NCBI RefSeq assembly: GCF_020037125.1
Contig: NZ_JAIQDG010000001.1
Span: 780,385-844,384, forward strand
Length of the DNA: 64,000 nucleotides
From: Myxococcus sp. RHSTA-1-4
GTDB taxonomy: Bacteria > Myxococcota > Myxococcia > Myxococcales > Myxococcaceae
Direction of reading: 5' to 3'
The translations under genes and the position numbers were made by a program. Position 1 is the first letter of the stretch; each line of letters begins with the position of its first letter. Under the pieces are notes generated by a model. The model made no database searches, was not told where the DNA came from, and saw only the letters and a list, made by a program, of their open reading frames with translations. Below, piece after piece: positions 46,464 to 57,100 of the stretch.

Positions 46464-47393
46464 CTACTGCTGAGGCTGAGGCTGCGGCGGCTGCGACGGC
46501 TGTGCCCCCGGCGAGGACTCACCGCTCTCCGGCGCGGCCGGCGCGGTGGGCTGCACCTGTGACGTGGCCTCGATGCGCACCGCCCGCGGCTCACCGCTGG
46601 CCGGGTCCGTGCGGTAGGACGCGCGCACCTGGCTGCCCTCCTCGATGTCCGCCGCGCTCGCCTGACGCCCGTCCACCGTCACCTGCGTCTGGGGGCCAAT
46701 CTGCAGCCGGAGCTGGGGCTCTCCGCGAGAACTGAGCAGCACCTCCTGCTCGCTCGCCGTCAGCACCTCACCCACCACCTGCTGCTCGGCGCCCTGCTGC
46801 TGCTGGCCCTGCGCCTGGGCCTGCTGCTCAGGCTGCTGGGGCTGCTGGCCCTGTGCCTGGACCTGCTGCTCGGGTTGCTGGGGTTGCGCGGGCTGGGACG
46901 GCGGCGGTGCCGCGGCCACCGGCTGCTGCGCCTGCTGGCGGAGCTGCTCGGACTGCGCCTGCGCCTGCTGCTGGGTCTCCTGGCTCTGCCGGGACAGCTC
47001 CTCGGCCTGCTTGCGCTGCGCCTCCTGCGCGCTGGCCTGGGCCTGCTGCGCCTCCTGCTGGGACTGCTGCGTCTGCTGCTGGGCCGACTGCTGCGACTGC
47101 TGCGCCTGCTCCGACTCCTGGGAGGCCCGGGCCTGGGCCTCCTGCAGCTCCTTCTGCTTCTCCTGAAGCTCCTGCTGGGCGCTGGCGGCCTCCTGCTGCT
47201 GCTCGCTGGCCTGTTCCTGCGACTCGCGGGCCTTGTCGAAGGCGCCCTCCGAGCGCTCCTGTGCCTGCTCCACCTGATTGCTCGCCGACGCCTGTTCGCC
47301 CGTCTGCTGGCTGCTCTGCTCGCGTTCCTTGCATCCGGCGCCCAGCACCAGCGCCGCCGCTCCGGCCATCAACCACCCTGCGCGGAATTTCAT
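46464..47393 (-). CDS. Gln-rich coiled-coil lipoprotein with DUF5666-like domain
   Basis: A 309-residue predicted lipoprotein (AALVLGAGCKE, Cys near 21). Residues about 25-160 are a Gln/Glu/Ala/Ser coiled coil; residues 160-215 are a Pro/Gln low-complexity tract. The C-terminal domain (VVGEVLTASEQEVLLSSRG through VRASYRTDPASGEPRAVRIE) matches DUF5666, a small OB-like fold. AGGAGAG lies before ATG 47393. An apparent extension to 47783 overlaps the divergent Hsp70-like gene. Probably an envelope structural protein. Confidence 0.8.
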   Translation of the reverse strand: MKFRAGWLMAGAAALVLGAGCKEREQSSQQTGEQASASNQVEQAQERSEGAFDKARESQEQASEQQQEAASAQQELQEKQKELQEAQARASQESEQAQQSQQSAQQQTQQSQQEAQQAQASAQEAQRKQAEELSRQSQETQQQAQAQSEQLRQQAQQPVAAAPPPSQPAQPQQPEQQVQAQGQQPQQPEQQAQAQGQQQQGAEQQVVGEVLTASEQEVLLSSRGEPQLRLQIGPQTQVTVDGRQASAADIEEGSQVRASYRTDPASGEPRAVRIEATSQVQPTAPAAPESGESSPGAQPSQPPQPQPQQ

Positions 47394-47543
47394 GAATCTC
47401 TCCTGTCGAGGACGTGACAGCGGAAAGATGGAGAGGCACCGCCCGGCGCCAACCCGCACCGCGCGCGGGCGCCCGCCACCTCGCCCGGTCACCGGCGGGC
47501 GCCTCCACCCCGAAGGCCCTACCCTTGGGACGCTTTTGGAGCT

Positions 47544-48815
47544 ATGGGGCGCACCCCCATGCGTGCCTGCGGACTCGACTTCGGAACCAGCAACACCGCC
47601 GCGGCGCTGCCCGACGGAACGGTGCTGCCCCTGCAGCCCCATACCCAGGAGCCGCGCCTCTTCCGCTCCGTCCTCTTCTTCCCGGACGACGAGCCGGAAA
47701 TCCACGCGGGCGCCGACGCCATCCAGCGCTACCTCGAGGACAACACCGGGCGATTCATCCAGTCCGTGAAGTCCTTCCTCCACTCCTCGTCCTTCCGCGC
47801 CACCCAGGTGAAGGGCCGCACGTACACCATCGAGGAGCTGGTGGCCGTCCTCCTGCGCCGCGTGCGCGACGCCGCGGGCGCCCAGATGGGAGGGCCTCCG
47901 GAGGCCGTCATCCTCGGCCGCCCCGCCGTCTTCACCCCGGACCCGGAGGCGGACGCCCTGGCCCAGCAGCGCCTCTCACGCGCCGCCGAGCTGGCCGGCT
48001 TCAAGCACATCCAGTTCCTCATCGAGCCCATCGCCGCGGCGCTCGCCTACGAGGCCCAGCTCACCCGCGACGAGCTGGTGCTGGTGGCGGACTTCGGCGC
48101 CGGCACCACGGACCTCACCCTCATGCGCCTGGGGCCGTCCCGCCGGGGGAATCAGGACCGGCGCCCGGACGTGGTGGGCTCCACCGGCGTGCGCATCGGC
48201 GGTGACCGCTTCGACGCGGAAATCATGCGCCACAAGCTGCTGCCCCGCTTCGGCGCCGGCTCCACGTACCGGGTGCGCGGCTTCAGCGACAAGCGGCTGC
48301 CCATCCCCCAGCACGTCCTGGCCAAGCTCCTCTCCTGGCACGAGATGTCCTTCATCCGGGAGAAGTCCACCCAGGAGCTGCTGGGCACCATGCTCGAGAC
48401 GAGCGACCGCAAGGCCGAAATCCGGGCCCTCTACGACCTCGTCATGGACAACCTGGGCTACCGCCTCTTCCGCGCGATTGAAGCGGCCAAGGTGCGCCTG
48501 TCGAAGGAAGAGCAGGCCACGGTGGACTTCGAGGAGGCCCGCATCAACCTCCACGAGCCCATCACCCGCGCCGAGTTCGAGGCCTTCAGCAAGCCCCTGC
48601 TCGACGAGCTGGAGCAGTGCACGGAAGGGCTCCTCGCCCGCCACCCCGAGGCGGAGCACATCGACGCGGTGTTCCTCACGGGCGGCTCGTCGCAGATTCC
48701 CGCGGTGCGCCAGCTCTACGTGCGCCGCTTCGGCGAGGAGCGCGTGCGCACCGCGGATGCCTTCACCTCCGTGGCCGAGGGCCTCGGGCGGGCGTCGGCC
48801 CACCTGAAGGCCTGA
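47544..48815 (+). CDS. Hsp70-like protein (YegD group)
   Basis: A 423-residue actin/Hsp70-fold ATPase: CGLDFGTSNTAAAL (phosphate 1), ADFGAGTTDLTLM (phosphate 2), FLIEPIAAALAYEA and VFLTGGSSQIPAV (adenosine). It lacks the substrate-binding domain of DnaK and matches YegD-type members. GGAG precedes ATG 47544; ATG 47559 is possible. Convergent with the next gene at 5 nt. Confidence 0.88.
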   Translation: MGRTPMRACGLDFGTSNTAAALPDGTVLPLQPHTQEPRLFRSVLFFPDDEPEIHAGADAIQRYLEDNTGRFIQSVKSFLHSSSFRATQVKGRTYTIEELVAVLLRRVRDAAGAQMGGPPEAVILGRPAVFTPDPEADALAQQRLSRAAELAGFKHIQFLIEPIAAALAYEAQLTRDELVLVADFGAGTTDLTLMRLGPSRRGNQDRRPDVVGSTGVRIGGDRFDAEIMRHKLLPRFGAGSTYRVRGFSDKRLPIPQHVLAKLLSWHEMSFIREKSTQELLGTMLETSDRKAEIRALYDLVMDNLGYRLFRAIEAAKVRLSKEEQATVDFEEARINLHEPITRAEFEAFSKPLLDELEQCTEGLLARHPEAEHIDAVFLTGGSSQIPAVRQLYVRRFGEERVRTADAFTSVAEGLGRASAHLKA

Positions 48816-48820
48816 GCGGG

Positions 48821-49687
48821 CTACGGGCCCACGTCGACGGTGCGGCTCAGCCAGCCCACGCCGCCGCGCCCGTCGCGCGCCACCACCCAGAAGGTGACGC
48901 GCTGGGGCTCGGACGACGTCTCGTACTTCGACGTGGGGTCTCCCGGCTCGTCGTCCACCGGCTCCAGCGAGCGGAACTCCTTCACCTCGCCGTCGCCCGT
49001 GGCGAACCAGCTGTAGAAGACCTGCTCCGTGCGGGGGCCCTCCTCCGTCTCGTACACCTCGGCGCTGCCCTCCGCGAGCACCGGTTGGAATGTCACCTCC
49101 CGGAAGAGGGGCAGCGGGCCGGCCAGCGGCGCGCCCTCCCAGAGGATGTCGGACACCACCGGGTTCCGGTTGGGCACGGACGCGGAGCGCAGCGTCACGG
49201 TGCGCACGCCCCGCTCGTAGCCCTCGGGCGTGCCGCTGCCGTCCGTGGCCTCGTAGCCGATGAAGAGGGGAATGCCCTCCGCCAGCGCCTCGGCCAGCGC
49301 CGGGTCATTCGGGTCCGGCGTCCCGCCACCGGGGTTGTTGCCTTGCAGCACCTCGGTCAGCACCGCCTGCACGGTGGGGTCCTGGAGCGACAGCACGCCG
49401 TCCGGCAGCGGCACCCCGTTCTCCCCGGGGCACCGGCCGTCATACGGGTTGGTGGAGAACCGGCACAGCGAGTAGCTGACGGTGACGGGCCGCTCGTCCG
49501 CGGACACCGCGAGCGCGTTGAACGTCACCGGGCCGGGCAGCGTGGAGCCGTTGGGGTCCAGCACCAGCTCCGCGGGCTCGGTCTGGATGGCGAGCACGCG
49601 CACCCGGCGGATTTCACTCTGCAGCTCGAAGTCGGGGCCACACGCGGCCAGCAACATGGCCAGGGCGGCGAGGACGGGCGGGCGCAT
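48821..49687 (-). CDS. Lipoprotein downstream of TonB receptor
   Basis: A 288-residue predicted lipoprotein (MLLAACGPDFEL, Cys16). The family is not recognised; the body is beta-rich with Ig-like strands (VTFNALAVSADERPVTVSYSL; VFYSWFATGDGEVKEF; RVTFWVVARDGRGGV). It starts 1 nt after the TonB-receptor stop, so it is co-transcribed and may be its surface-exposed partner. Confidence 0.78.
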   Translation of the reverse strand: MRPPVLAALAMLLAACGPDFELQSEIRRVRVLAIQTEPAELVLDPNGSTLPGPVTFNALAVSADERPVTVSYSLCRFSTNPYDGRCPGENGVPLPDGVLSLQDPTVQAVLTEVLQGNNPGGGTPDPNDPALAEALAEGIPLFIGYEATDGSGTPEGYERGVRTVTLRSASVPNRNPVVSDILWEGAPLAGPLPLFREVTFQPVLAEGSAEVYETEEGPRTEQVFYSWFATGDGEVKEFRSLEPVDDEPGDPTSKYETSSEPQRVTFWVVARDGRGGVGWLSRTVDVGP

Positions 49688-49688
49688 G

Positions 49689-52298
49689 TCAGAAGCTCCC
49701 CTTCGCGCCGAGAATGGGCAGGATGGGCAGGCCCTCGAAGAAGGCGCTCTCGGAGTAGTTGTAGTTGTAGGCGATGCCTTCCACCGCCGGGTTGTTGTAG
49801 GCGTTCGTCAGGTCCAGGTAGACGTTGAGGGCCCACCGGTCGAACACGAAGTTCTTGTCCACGCGGATGTCGAGCTGGTTGAAGGACGGCAGCCGCCGCG
49901 AGTTCACCGCCCCGTAGAGGGGGACGAAGACGTCCGTCCCGTCGTCGCGCACCGAGCCCACCACGGGCGTGGTGGGGTTGCCGGACGCGAAGCGCAGCCG
50001 TGCCCCCACCTCCCAGCCCGCCGGCAGCTTGTACGAGGCAATCGCCGTCAGCACGTGCGTCTGGTCGTTGTCGAAGAGGCGCCACGCCGACTCCGGCGTG
50101 TCCCGGCGCTCGCTGCGGCTCAGCGTGTACGAAATCCACCCGAAGAGCCGGTCCGTCAGGGAGCGGCGCACCAGCAGCTCGAAGCCGTAGATGCGGCCCA
50201 CGCCGCCGTTCGTCAGCCGCTCCGGTACCACCTCCCCGTCGCGGACCACCGTCGCGTTGGAGCGGACGATGAGGCCGTCCAGGTCGTTGTAGAAGACCTC
50301 TCCGCCGAGGAACCACTCCGGCCGCGCCTGCCACTCCGCGCCCACGCTGTACTGGAGCGAGCGCTTCGCCAGCAGGTCCGGGTTGCCGAAGGCGGTGCTC
50401 GGCTCCTCCTGAATCGGCGGGCCATGGTAGACGCCCGCGCCGCCCTTGAGCGTCACCGTCTCCGTCAGCCAGTAGCGCACCGCCAGGCGCGGGTTGAGCG
50501 TGCGCCGGGGGCTCTCCTGGTCCGTGAAGACGTAGCTCTCGAGGCGCAGGCCCGGCACCACCAGCAGCTCCTGGATGGGGCGCCAGCGCAGCTCCACCCA
50601 GGTGGACGGGAAGTACTGGTGGTAGTCGCCGTCCGTGGTGAGCAGTTCCTCGGTGACGGTGGGGGTGGGCGGCTCGCCCTCGCGCGGCGGGGCCTGGATG
50701 CGCGCGGTGACACGCGCGAAGCTGCTCACCACGTCGAGGCCGCCCGCCAGCGTGAGCGGCTCGCCGAAGACGTACTCGGCGGTGGAACGCAGGGCCACGT
50801 CCGTGGAGTCGATTTTCAGGTTGCGCTGGCCGATGACGAACTCGACGAGTGTGCCGCCCACCAGCACCTGCGTGTCCAGCGTGAGGGCCTCCGCGCGGTA
50901 CTGGTGGCGCAGCCGGAGCTGGTTGAAGGCCGTGGTGACGTCCAGGTCACCGTTGATGGTGGGGTCATTGTCCGCCGGCCGGTCGAAGACCAGGCCCAGC
51001 CTGTCCCGCGAGGTAATCCCCTGCAGCGAGAAGGTGTGCCGCGACAGGGGCTTCCACACCAGCTTGAGCTGCGCGTCGTAGTAGCGCGGCGCCACCTGGA
51101 GGCTGGGCCCGTCACCCTCCGGCACCAGCCCCAGCACCAGGTCGATGTACGAGCGCCGGCCGCCCACCGCGAAGCCCAGCGTGTCGGTAATCGGCCCCTC
51201 GATGACCGCGTTGGACTCGATGAGGTTGACGCCCACGGTGGCATGGATGCGGTCCATGCGCGGCTCGCGGCTGCGCACGTTGATGACGCCGCCGGTGATG
51301 TCGCCGTAGTAGGCGGAGAAGTTGCCGGGCAGGTAGTCCACCGCCTCCAGCAGCTCCGAGTTGTAGACGGAGGTCAGCCCGCCGAAGTGGAACAGCAGCG
51401 GGATGCGCTGGCCGTCCAGGAAGACGCCGGACTCCTGCGGGCTGGTGCCGCGGATGATGAGCTGGCCGCCGTTGAAGGCCGGCCGCGCCACGCCGGGCAG
51501 GTTCTGCACCACCTTCAGCGTGTCGCCCTGCGTGCCGGGGATGCGCTGCACCTCGGCCACCTGGATGGAGGTCTGCGTCACCTCCTTGCGCTCGCGGTCG
51601 CTGCGCACCACCGTCTCGTACGGGCTGAAGATGCGCTTCTGCACGTAGTACTTCGCGCGCGTCTCCTGCCCCTCCGTCACCGTCTCCTTCGTGCGGAAGC
51701 GGTCATACCCGCCCAGCACCACCAGCACCTCGTGGGTGCCCACGGGCACGCCCCGGAAGGAGAAGCGGCCTTCCGCGTCGGTGACGGTGGACTGGTCCAG
51801 CTCCGGCAGCACCACCTCCGCGCCGTTGAGCGGCTTGCGCGTGCCGCGCTCCAGCGCCTCTCCGCTGAAGTTCACCGGCGCCTCGGGCTCCGCGGTGCCT
51901 CCGTCCGCGTCCACCGGTGGCGGGGCCGGGCGGAAGACGAACTGGTACGCGTACTGGATGCGCACCGGGGCGGGCACGTTGTCCACCTCGGCGGGCTCGA
52001 ACTCGAACTGCTTCACCGCCTCCACCGCCGCCTCGTCGAAGCCGTGGCCGGCGGGCTCGGTGACTTCGACATTCGTGACGGCGCCCGTCTCCGAGATGTC
52101 GATGAACATCATCACCGTGCCCTCGAGCTGCTGGGCGGCGGCTTCCGGCGGATAGGCGGCCTCCACCTGGCGCTTGAGGACGGGGGGCTTCGTCAGCACC
52201 CCCGTGGGGACGCCGGCATCGGAGACGCCACCTTCCGGAGCCTGGGCCATGGCCCCGGTGGCGACGAGGAGGCAGAGGACGGCAGCGAGCGTTTTCAT
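49689..52298 (-). CDS. TonB-dependent receptor with N-terminal TonB C-terminal domain
   Basis: An 869-residue outer-membrane receptor. Signal peptide (about 1-20), a TonB C-terminal domain (about 35-125; LKRQVEAAYPPEAAAQQLEG with the YP motif), a carboxypeptidase-regulatory-like domain (about 145-225; SGEALERGTRKPLNGAEV), a plug (about 240-350; LPGVARPAFNGGQLIIRGTS and SPQESGVFLDGQRIP), and a beta-barrel ending in Phe (ILPILGAKGSF). A TonB-type domain inside its own receptor is unusual outside myxobacteria. ATG 52298 begins the signal peptide. Confidence 0.88.
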   Translation of the reverse strand: MKTLAAVLCLLVATGAMAQAPEGGVSDAGVPTGVLTKPPVLKRQVEAAYPPEAAAQQLEGTVMMFIDISETGAVTNVEVTEPAGHGFDEAAVEAVKQFEFEPAEVDNVPAPVRIQYAYQFVFRPAPPPVDADGGTAEPEAPVNFSGEALERGTRKPLNGAEVVLPELDQSTVTDAEGRFSFRGVPVGTHEVLVVLGGYDRFRTKETVTEGQETRAKYYVQKRIFSPYETVVRSDRERKEVTQTSIQVAEVQRIPGTQGDTLKVVQNLPGVARPAFNGGQLIIRGTSPQESGVFLDGQRIPLLFHFGGLTSVYNSELLEAVDYLPGNFSAYYGDITGGVINVRSREPRMDRIHATVGVNLIESNAVIEGPITDTLGFAVGGRRSYIDLVLGLVPEGDGPSLQVAPRYYDAQLKLVWKPLSRHTFSLQGITSRDRLGLVFDRPADNDPTINGDLDVTTAFNQLRLRHQYRAEALTLDTQVLVGGTLVEFVIGQRNLKIDSTDVALRSTAEYVFGEPLTLAGGLDVVSSFARVTARIQAPPREGEPPTPTVTEELLTTDGDYHQYFPSTWVELRWRPIQELLVVPGLRLESYVFTDQESPRRTLNPRLAVRYWLTETVTLKGGAGVYHGPPIQEEPSTAFGNPDLLAKRSLQYSVGAEWQARPEWFLGGEVFYNDLDGLIVRSNATVVRDGEVVPERLTNGGVGRIYGFELLVRRSLTDRLFGWISYTLSRSERRDTPESAWRLFDNDQTHVLTAIASYKLPAGWEVGARLRFASGNPTTPVVGSVRDDGTDVFVPLYGAVNSRRLPSFNQLDIRVDKNFVFDRWALNVYLDLTNAYNNPAVEGIAYNYNYSESAFFEGLPILPILGAKGSF

Positions 52299-52338
52299 GG
52301 AGGGCGTGGGGTTGTCTCCCGCGCCCGTCCTAACGCCC

Positions 52339-53142
52339 TTACAGCTTGGGAGCGAGCACGATTTCAATGCGCCGGTTGAGGCTGCGATTCTCCGGCGAGT
52401 CGTTGGGGGCCATGGGCTGGTACTGGCCGTAGCCCGCCGCCGACAGGGCCGTGGGGTCCACCCCGGCGTCCTGGAGCGAGCGCACCACCGCCATGGCGCG
52501 CGCCAGGCTCAGCTCCCAGTTGGTGGGGAACTGGCCGCCGCCGGTGGGCACGTCGTCCGTGTGGCCCTCCACGCGGATGATTTTGCCCTGCACCGTCTTC
52601 AGCGCGTCGGCGATTTTCGCCAGCGCCGCCTCGCCCTCCTTGCCCACGCGCGCCGAGCCGGAGGCGAAGAGAATCTTGTCCTTGAGCTGCACCGTCATCC
52701 GGCCCTTGAGCTCGGACAGCTCGATTTTGCCCTCGGAAATCTCCTGCTTGAGGCTCTGGGCGAGGCTCTCGTACTCGGAGCTCTTCTTCTCCAGCTCCTC
52801 CTTCGCCTGGGCCAGCTTCCGGGTGTTGCGCGCCAGCTCCTCGTTGAGGGCGCTGAGCTGCGCGTTCTTCTCCTCCAGGGCCCGGCGCTCGGCGGCGTTC
52901 GCCGTGAGGCGCGACTCGGAGGTGGTGAGCCGGGCGGTGAGCGCCTCCTTCTCCTGCGTCAGCTCGGCGGCCTTCGCCTCCAGCTCCTTCACCTTGGCTT
53001 CCGCGGCCTCGCGCGCGCCCTTCTCGTCATTGAGGCCCTTGGCGAGCTGCTCCGCCTCCAGCGCCTTGGCGTCGAACTTCCCCTGCGAAACGCACCCCGT
53101 GGAGAGCGCAACGAGCGCAGCCAGAACCAGCCGTGTCCGCAT
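52339..53142 (-). CDS. OmpA-family lipoprotein with coiled coil
   Basis: A 267-residue predicted lipoprotein (LVALSTGCVSQ, Cys near 17). Residues about 25-140 are a coiled coil of Glu/Lys/Ala heptads; the C-terminal OmpA domain (about 155-265) contains FASGSARVGKEGEAALAKIA, VEGHTDDVPTGG and NRSLNRRIEIVL, the peptidoglycan-binding pattern. It probably ties the outer membrane to the wall. GGAGG lies 11 nt before ATG 53142. The TonB receptor begins 40 nt after its stop. Confidence 0.9.
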   Translation of the reverse strand: MRTRLVLAALVALSTGCVSQGKFDAKALEAEQLAKGLNDEKGAREAAEAKVKELEAKAAELTQEKEALTARLTTSESRLTANAAERRALEEKNAQLSALNEELARNTRKLAQAKEELEKKSSEYESLAQSLKQEISEGKIELSELKGRMTVQLKDKILFASGSARVGKEGEAALAKIADALKTVQGKIIRVEGHTDDVPTGGGQFPTNWELSLARAMAVVRSLQDAGVDPTALSAAGYGQYQPMAPNDSPENRSLNRRIEIVLAPKL

Positions 53143-53271
53143 ATGTACGAATCCTCCCGACAACGAGCAGTGGGCCACCAGACTACCGCCAGCGGCGGCC
53201 CGGGTCAGGAAGAACCTCTACACTATTTTGACCACCAATGATTCCCAGGCAGGAGGGCGTGCGGGCCTGCG

Positions 53272-53826
53272 TCAGCGGGGGAAGATGGGGTGGACCTCCA
53301 GCCACGCGGAGAAGAGGGCGTCCGCGAAGCTCTTGCCGGGGATGAAGGCGCCTCCGCTGGCGCCGCCGGCGATCTCCAGCCCGGCGCCGGGCAGGTAGGT
53401 GATGACCAGGTCCTCGCCCTTCTGGACATCCCGGAGCGAGGACAGCATCACCTGGAGGTGGTTGGCCAGGGGCCCCTGCCGCAGGTCCGGGTTCTTCTGG
53501 AGGCCGGCGCGGAGGCTGCCCACGAGCTGCTCCCGGCTGATGTCGCGCAGGAAGCGGAAGTGGAGGCGCTTGACGGAGTTGGAGGCGATGGCCTCGGACG
53601 CGCTCCGTGGCTGCTCCTCCAGGTAGAGGCTCCAGACGTAGACCTTGAAGAACAGTCGCTTCTGCAACTGCATGTGCGCGAGCGCGATGGTGCGCCCGTG
53701 CAGCGTCAACGAGTCCGGCATGTTGACGCCGCCCACCTGCTTCTGCCCCGCCTGGGCCGAGCCCACGGCGAGCACCAGTCCGAGCACGAGCCACCGAGCA
53801 CACGTACGCCACGCCTGAATCCTCAT
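53272..53826 (-). CDS. Exported chalcone-isomerase-like protein
   Basis: A 184-residue protein with signal peptide (VLGLVLAVGSAQA), matching the bacterial chalcone-isomerase-like group: LTLHGRTIALAHMQLQKRLFFKVYVWSLYLEE and KRLHFRFLRDISREQL. These proteins share the fold but their activity is unknown. ATG 53826 has the signal peptide at the expected place; the upstream extension to 54150 is unlikely. Confidence 0.85.
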   Translation of the reverse strand: MRIQAWRTCARWLVLGLVLAVGSAQAGQKQVGGVNMPDSLTLHGRTIALAHMQLQKRLFFKVYVWSLYLEEQPRSASEAIASNSVKRLHFRFLRDISREQLVGSLRAGLQKNPDLRQGPLANHLQVMLSSLRDVQKGEDLVITYLPGAGLEIAGGASGGAFIPGKSFADALFSAWLEVHPIFPR

Positions 53827-54162
53827 GCGTCCGACCCCCGAACCCCTCTCAATCCGGTGCCACGTACGGTGCACACGGACTGCCAGGGCCGCCACCGCCT
53901 GAAAGCGCGAGGCTGTGTGGCAGTGGACGGCGACGACGGGCGTGAAGCGCGGCACACCTCGGGTGCCAGGTACTTGGACACCCAAGTATTGGTAGCACGA
54001 GAGGGCGACATCGAGATCAACTCCGTGCAACGGCACGGGATTTCGCACCCTTGGCTGCTGTCGTGAGGTTGAAAACCTCCACCGCCCCGGGGGAGAAGGC
54101 GCGCGCGGCGGCCGGCGGGGCGCACTCCCCGCGCCAGGGCCGCCGCTCACCCGGGAGAAGGA
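53827..54162. other. Divergent intergenic region, 336 nt
   Basis: Promoter region for the chalcone-isomerase-like gene and the metalloprotease gene. It holds an inverted repeat at 53971-53988. No gene is supported. Confidence 0.5.
53971..53988. promoter_or_regulatory. Inverted repeat, operator-like
   Basis: TACTTGG-ACAC-CCAAGTA, perfect 7-bp arms and 4-nt spacer, set in a partly extended dyad (GTGC...GCAC). It is roughly central between the two divergent starts. Confidence 0.5.
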
Positions 54163-57100
54163 ATGCTTCGCACGTTATTGGTACTCACCCTGGCGGTGGC
54201 CGTGGGCTGCACCAGGGGAGAGGAGCCCGCGCCCTCCGCGCCGGCTCCCGACACGGCCCCAGGCAGCGCCCCCTCGCGGCCGGAGGTGGCGCCGCTGAAG
54301 GAAAAGGTATCCCAGCTCAACACCCGGCTGCGGCGCGTGGGGGCGCGGCCTGGAGCCGACCTCTCCCCCCTGCTGGCCGAGCGCGCCGAGGCCCTGGGCT
54401 CGCTGATGGAGGTGGACGCGGACGCCGCCCTCGCGCTGGCCCTGCCGGAGCCGGTGCGCGAGCGGCTGGCCCGGAGCACCCCCGGCGCGGCACGGCACCT
54501 GGAGGAGCGCGGCACGTTCGAGGGTGAGGCGGAGGTCATCGTCGTGGACGGCCCGGACCTGCGCGAGGTGCGCACGGACGTCTTCGTCCGCGTGAAGGGC
54601 GAGCGGCTCCAGGTGCGCTTCGATGGCGGGGTTCCCCCCGAGCTGCTCAGCGGCCAGCACCTGCGTGTGCGCGGCCTGAAGCTGGGTGCGCGGGTGGCCG
54701 CCGAGGACGCCGAGGTGGTGCCGGTGCGCTCCGCGCTCTCCGCCACCTCGGCGTGTACCCTCACCGGAGACCAGCGCGGCATCGTCATCCTGGCCACCTT
54801 CCCCGGCCAGCCGCAGACCCTCACCGTGGAGCAGGTGCGCGAGGTCTTCTTCTCCTCCACGCAGCGCTCGCTGACGCGCTTCTGGCAGGAGGTGTCCCAG
54901 GGCCGCACCAGCGCCAGCGGTGACGTGGTGGGCTGGTACACGCTGGACCGTGCCTACTCGTGCTACGAGAGCAATGCCCTGCGCGCCGCGGCCATCGCCG
55001 CCGCGGACGCGGACGTGGACTTCCGCACGTATGACCGCGTCTTCATCGTGCACCCGGCGGCGACGGGGCTGGGCTGCCACTACGGTGGCCTGGGCACGCT
55101 GGCCTGCTCCACGGTGAACACGCAGGACGGCGCCATCACCGCCTCCACGTCCTGGCTGCGCGCGGAGTACATGAGCCCCAACGACGTGGGCGTGGAGCTC
55201 GTCACGCACGAGGGCGGCCACAACCTCACCCTGCACCACGCCAGCTCGCGTGACTTCGGCGCGGAGCCCCTGGGCCCGGTGGGCAGCAATGGCACGGTCG
55301 CCGAGTACGGCGACGTGTTCTCCACCATGGGGAGCTGGAACCTGGGCCACTACGCCGCGCCCCACAAGACGCGCCTCGGGTGGCTGGAGCCCGCCGCGGT
55401 GACGACGGTGGACAGCACGGACGGCACCTTCACCCTGGCGCCCTTCGCGGGGCCGCTGGGGGGCGGCGTGCAGGCGCTGAAGGTGCGGCGTGGCTTCCAC
55501 GGCGACGGCTGGCTGTGGCTGGAGGCCCGCCGCGCGGTGGGGGACTACGACCTCACCCTGCCCTCGCAGGTGTTCGGCGGCGCGCTCGTCCACTACCAGG
55601 ACGCCTCCACCGGCAGCTTCACACACCTGCTGGACTTCACCCCGGAGACGGCCTCCTGGACGGACCCGGCCTTCCTCCCCGGCTCCACGTGGACGGACCC
55701 GTACACCAACCTGCGGCTGTCGGTGGACTCCGCCACGGCGGACAGCGTCACCGTGAGCGTCCACTACGAGCCGGTGCCGTGCGTGCGCGCGCCGCCCACG
55801 GTGACGCTGGACACCTGGTCCGACTACGCCGCGCCCGGCTCGTACGTGGACAGCGCCCTCACCCTCGTCAACAACGACACGGTGGGCTGCCCCGTCTCCA
55901 CCTTCGAGCTCCAGTCCACGCTGCCCACGGGCTGGCCCACCACCAACCTGCTCGCGAGCCTCACCCTGGAGCCCGGCAAGCGCCGCTACCTCTACTTCAC
56001 CAAGCAGGTGCCGGAGGCCACGCCGTACGCCACGTACACGGTGGACGTCACCGTCACGCGCGAGGGCGAGTCCGTCCACGTCACGGACTCGCTGGACGTG
56101 GTTCCGCCGTGCCAGCCCGCACCCATCGAGGTCCGGTTCGACCGGCAGTCGCAGGTCGTCACCGCGGGCAGCACCGCCGCGTTCGGCATCACCCTCATCA
56201 ACCGCGACTCGCGCGCGTGCGGCTGGGCCTACTTCGAGCCCGACTCCACGCTGCCCCAGGGCTGGGCCACCGACTATGACCAGTTCGGCTTCGACATCGA
56301 GGCCGGCACCTCCCACACGTTCACGATGTTCAAGACGGTGCCGGTGGATGCCGCGGGTCCCCATGCGGTGGACGTGCGGATTCTCCGGGAGGGCTACCAG
56401 GTGGAGTCCACCGCCACGGCCTCGGTGGAGGTGGACCCGTGCGTGCGGGCCGCGCCCTCGTTCACCGCGCTGCCCGCCCTCGTCGACGTGGAGCCGGGCG
56501 GCTCGGCGAGCTACACGCTGTCACTCACCAACCATGACGCGGCCGCGTGCGCCCCGGCCTCGTTCGACCTGAGCGCCAGCAGTCCGGACCTCTGGCCGCT
56601 CGCCCTGTCCTCGCCGGTGCTCACCGTGGCCCCCGGCGCCACGGCCACCGCCACGCTGACCGTCACCGCGCCCAATCCCTCGACGGCGGGCAGCCGCTTC
56701 TTCGAGGTCGCCGTGCTCCGGAATGGCGCGCATGTCCACGGCGCGGAGCTGGAGGCGCGCGTGGTGTGCCTGCACAAGGCCCCCACGGTGAGCATCACCC
56801 CGGACCCGGGCACCGTGGAGGCCGGCAAGCCGCACACCGTCACCCTGACGGTGGCCAACACCGACAACCCGGCATGTGCCGCGGAGAGCTTCGCGGTGGG
56901 TGCCACGGTGCCGTCGGGCTGGACGTACAGCTTCTCGCAGGCGTCGCTCACGCTGGCGCCCGGCGCGAGCGGCTCGGTGGACCTCACCGTCACCCCGCCT
57001 GAGATGACCTCCGCGGGCCGATACACCGTCAGCGCGCTCGCCTCGCACACGGGCGCGAGCACCACCACCGGCACCTTCGCCGTGGACGTCACCCCGCCGC

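Noticed and set aside
46860..47260. CTG-rich repeats considered as a CRISPR or satellite repeat
   Set aside because: They encode the Gln-rich coiled coil on the minus strand; no regular spacer structure.
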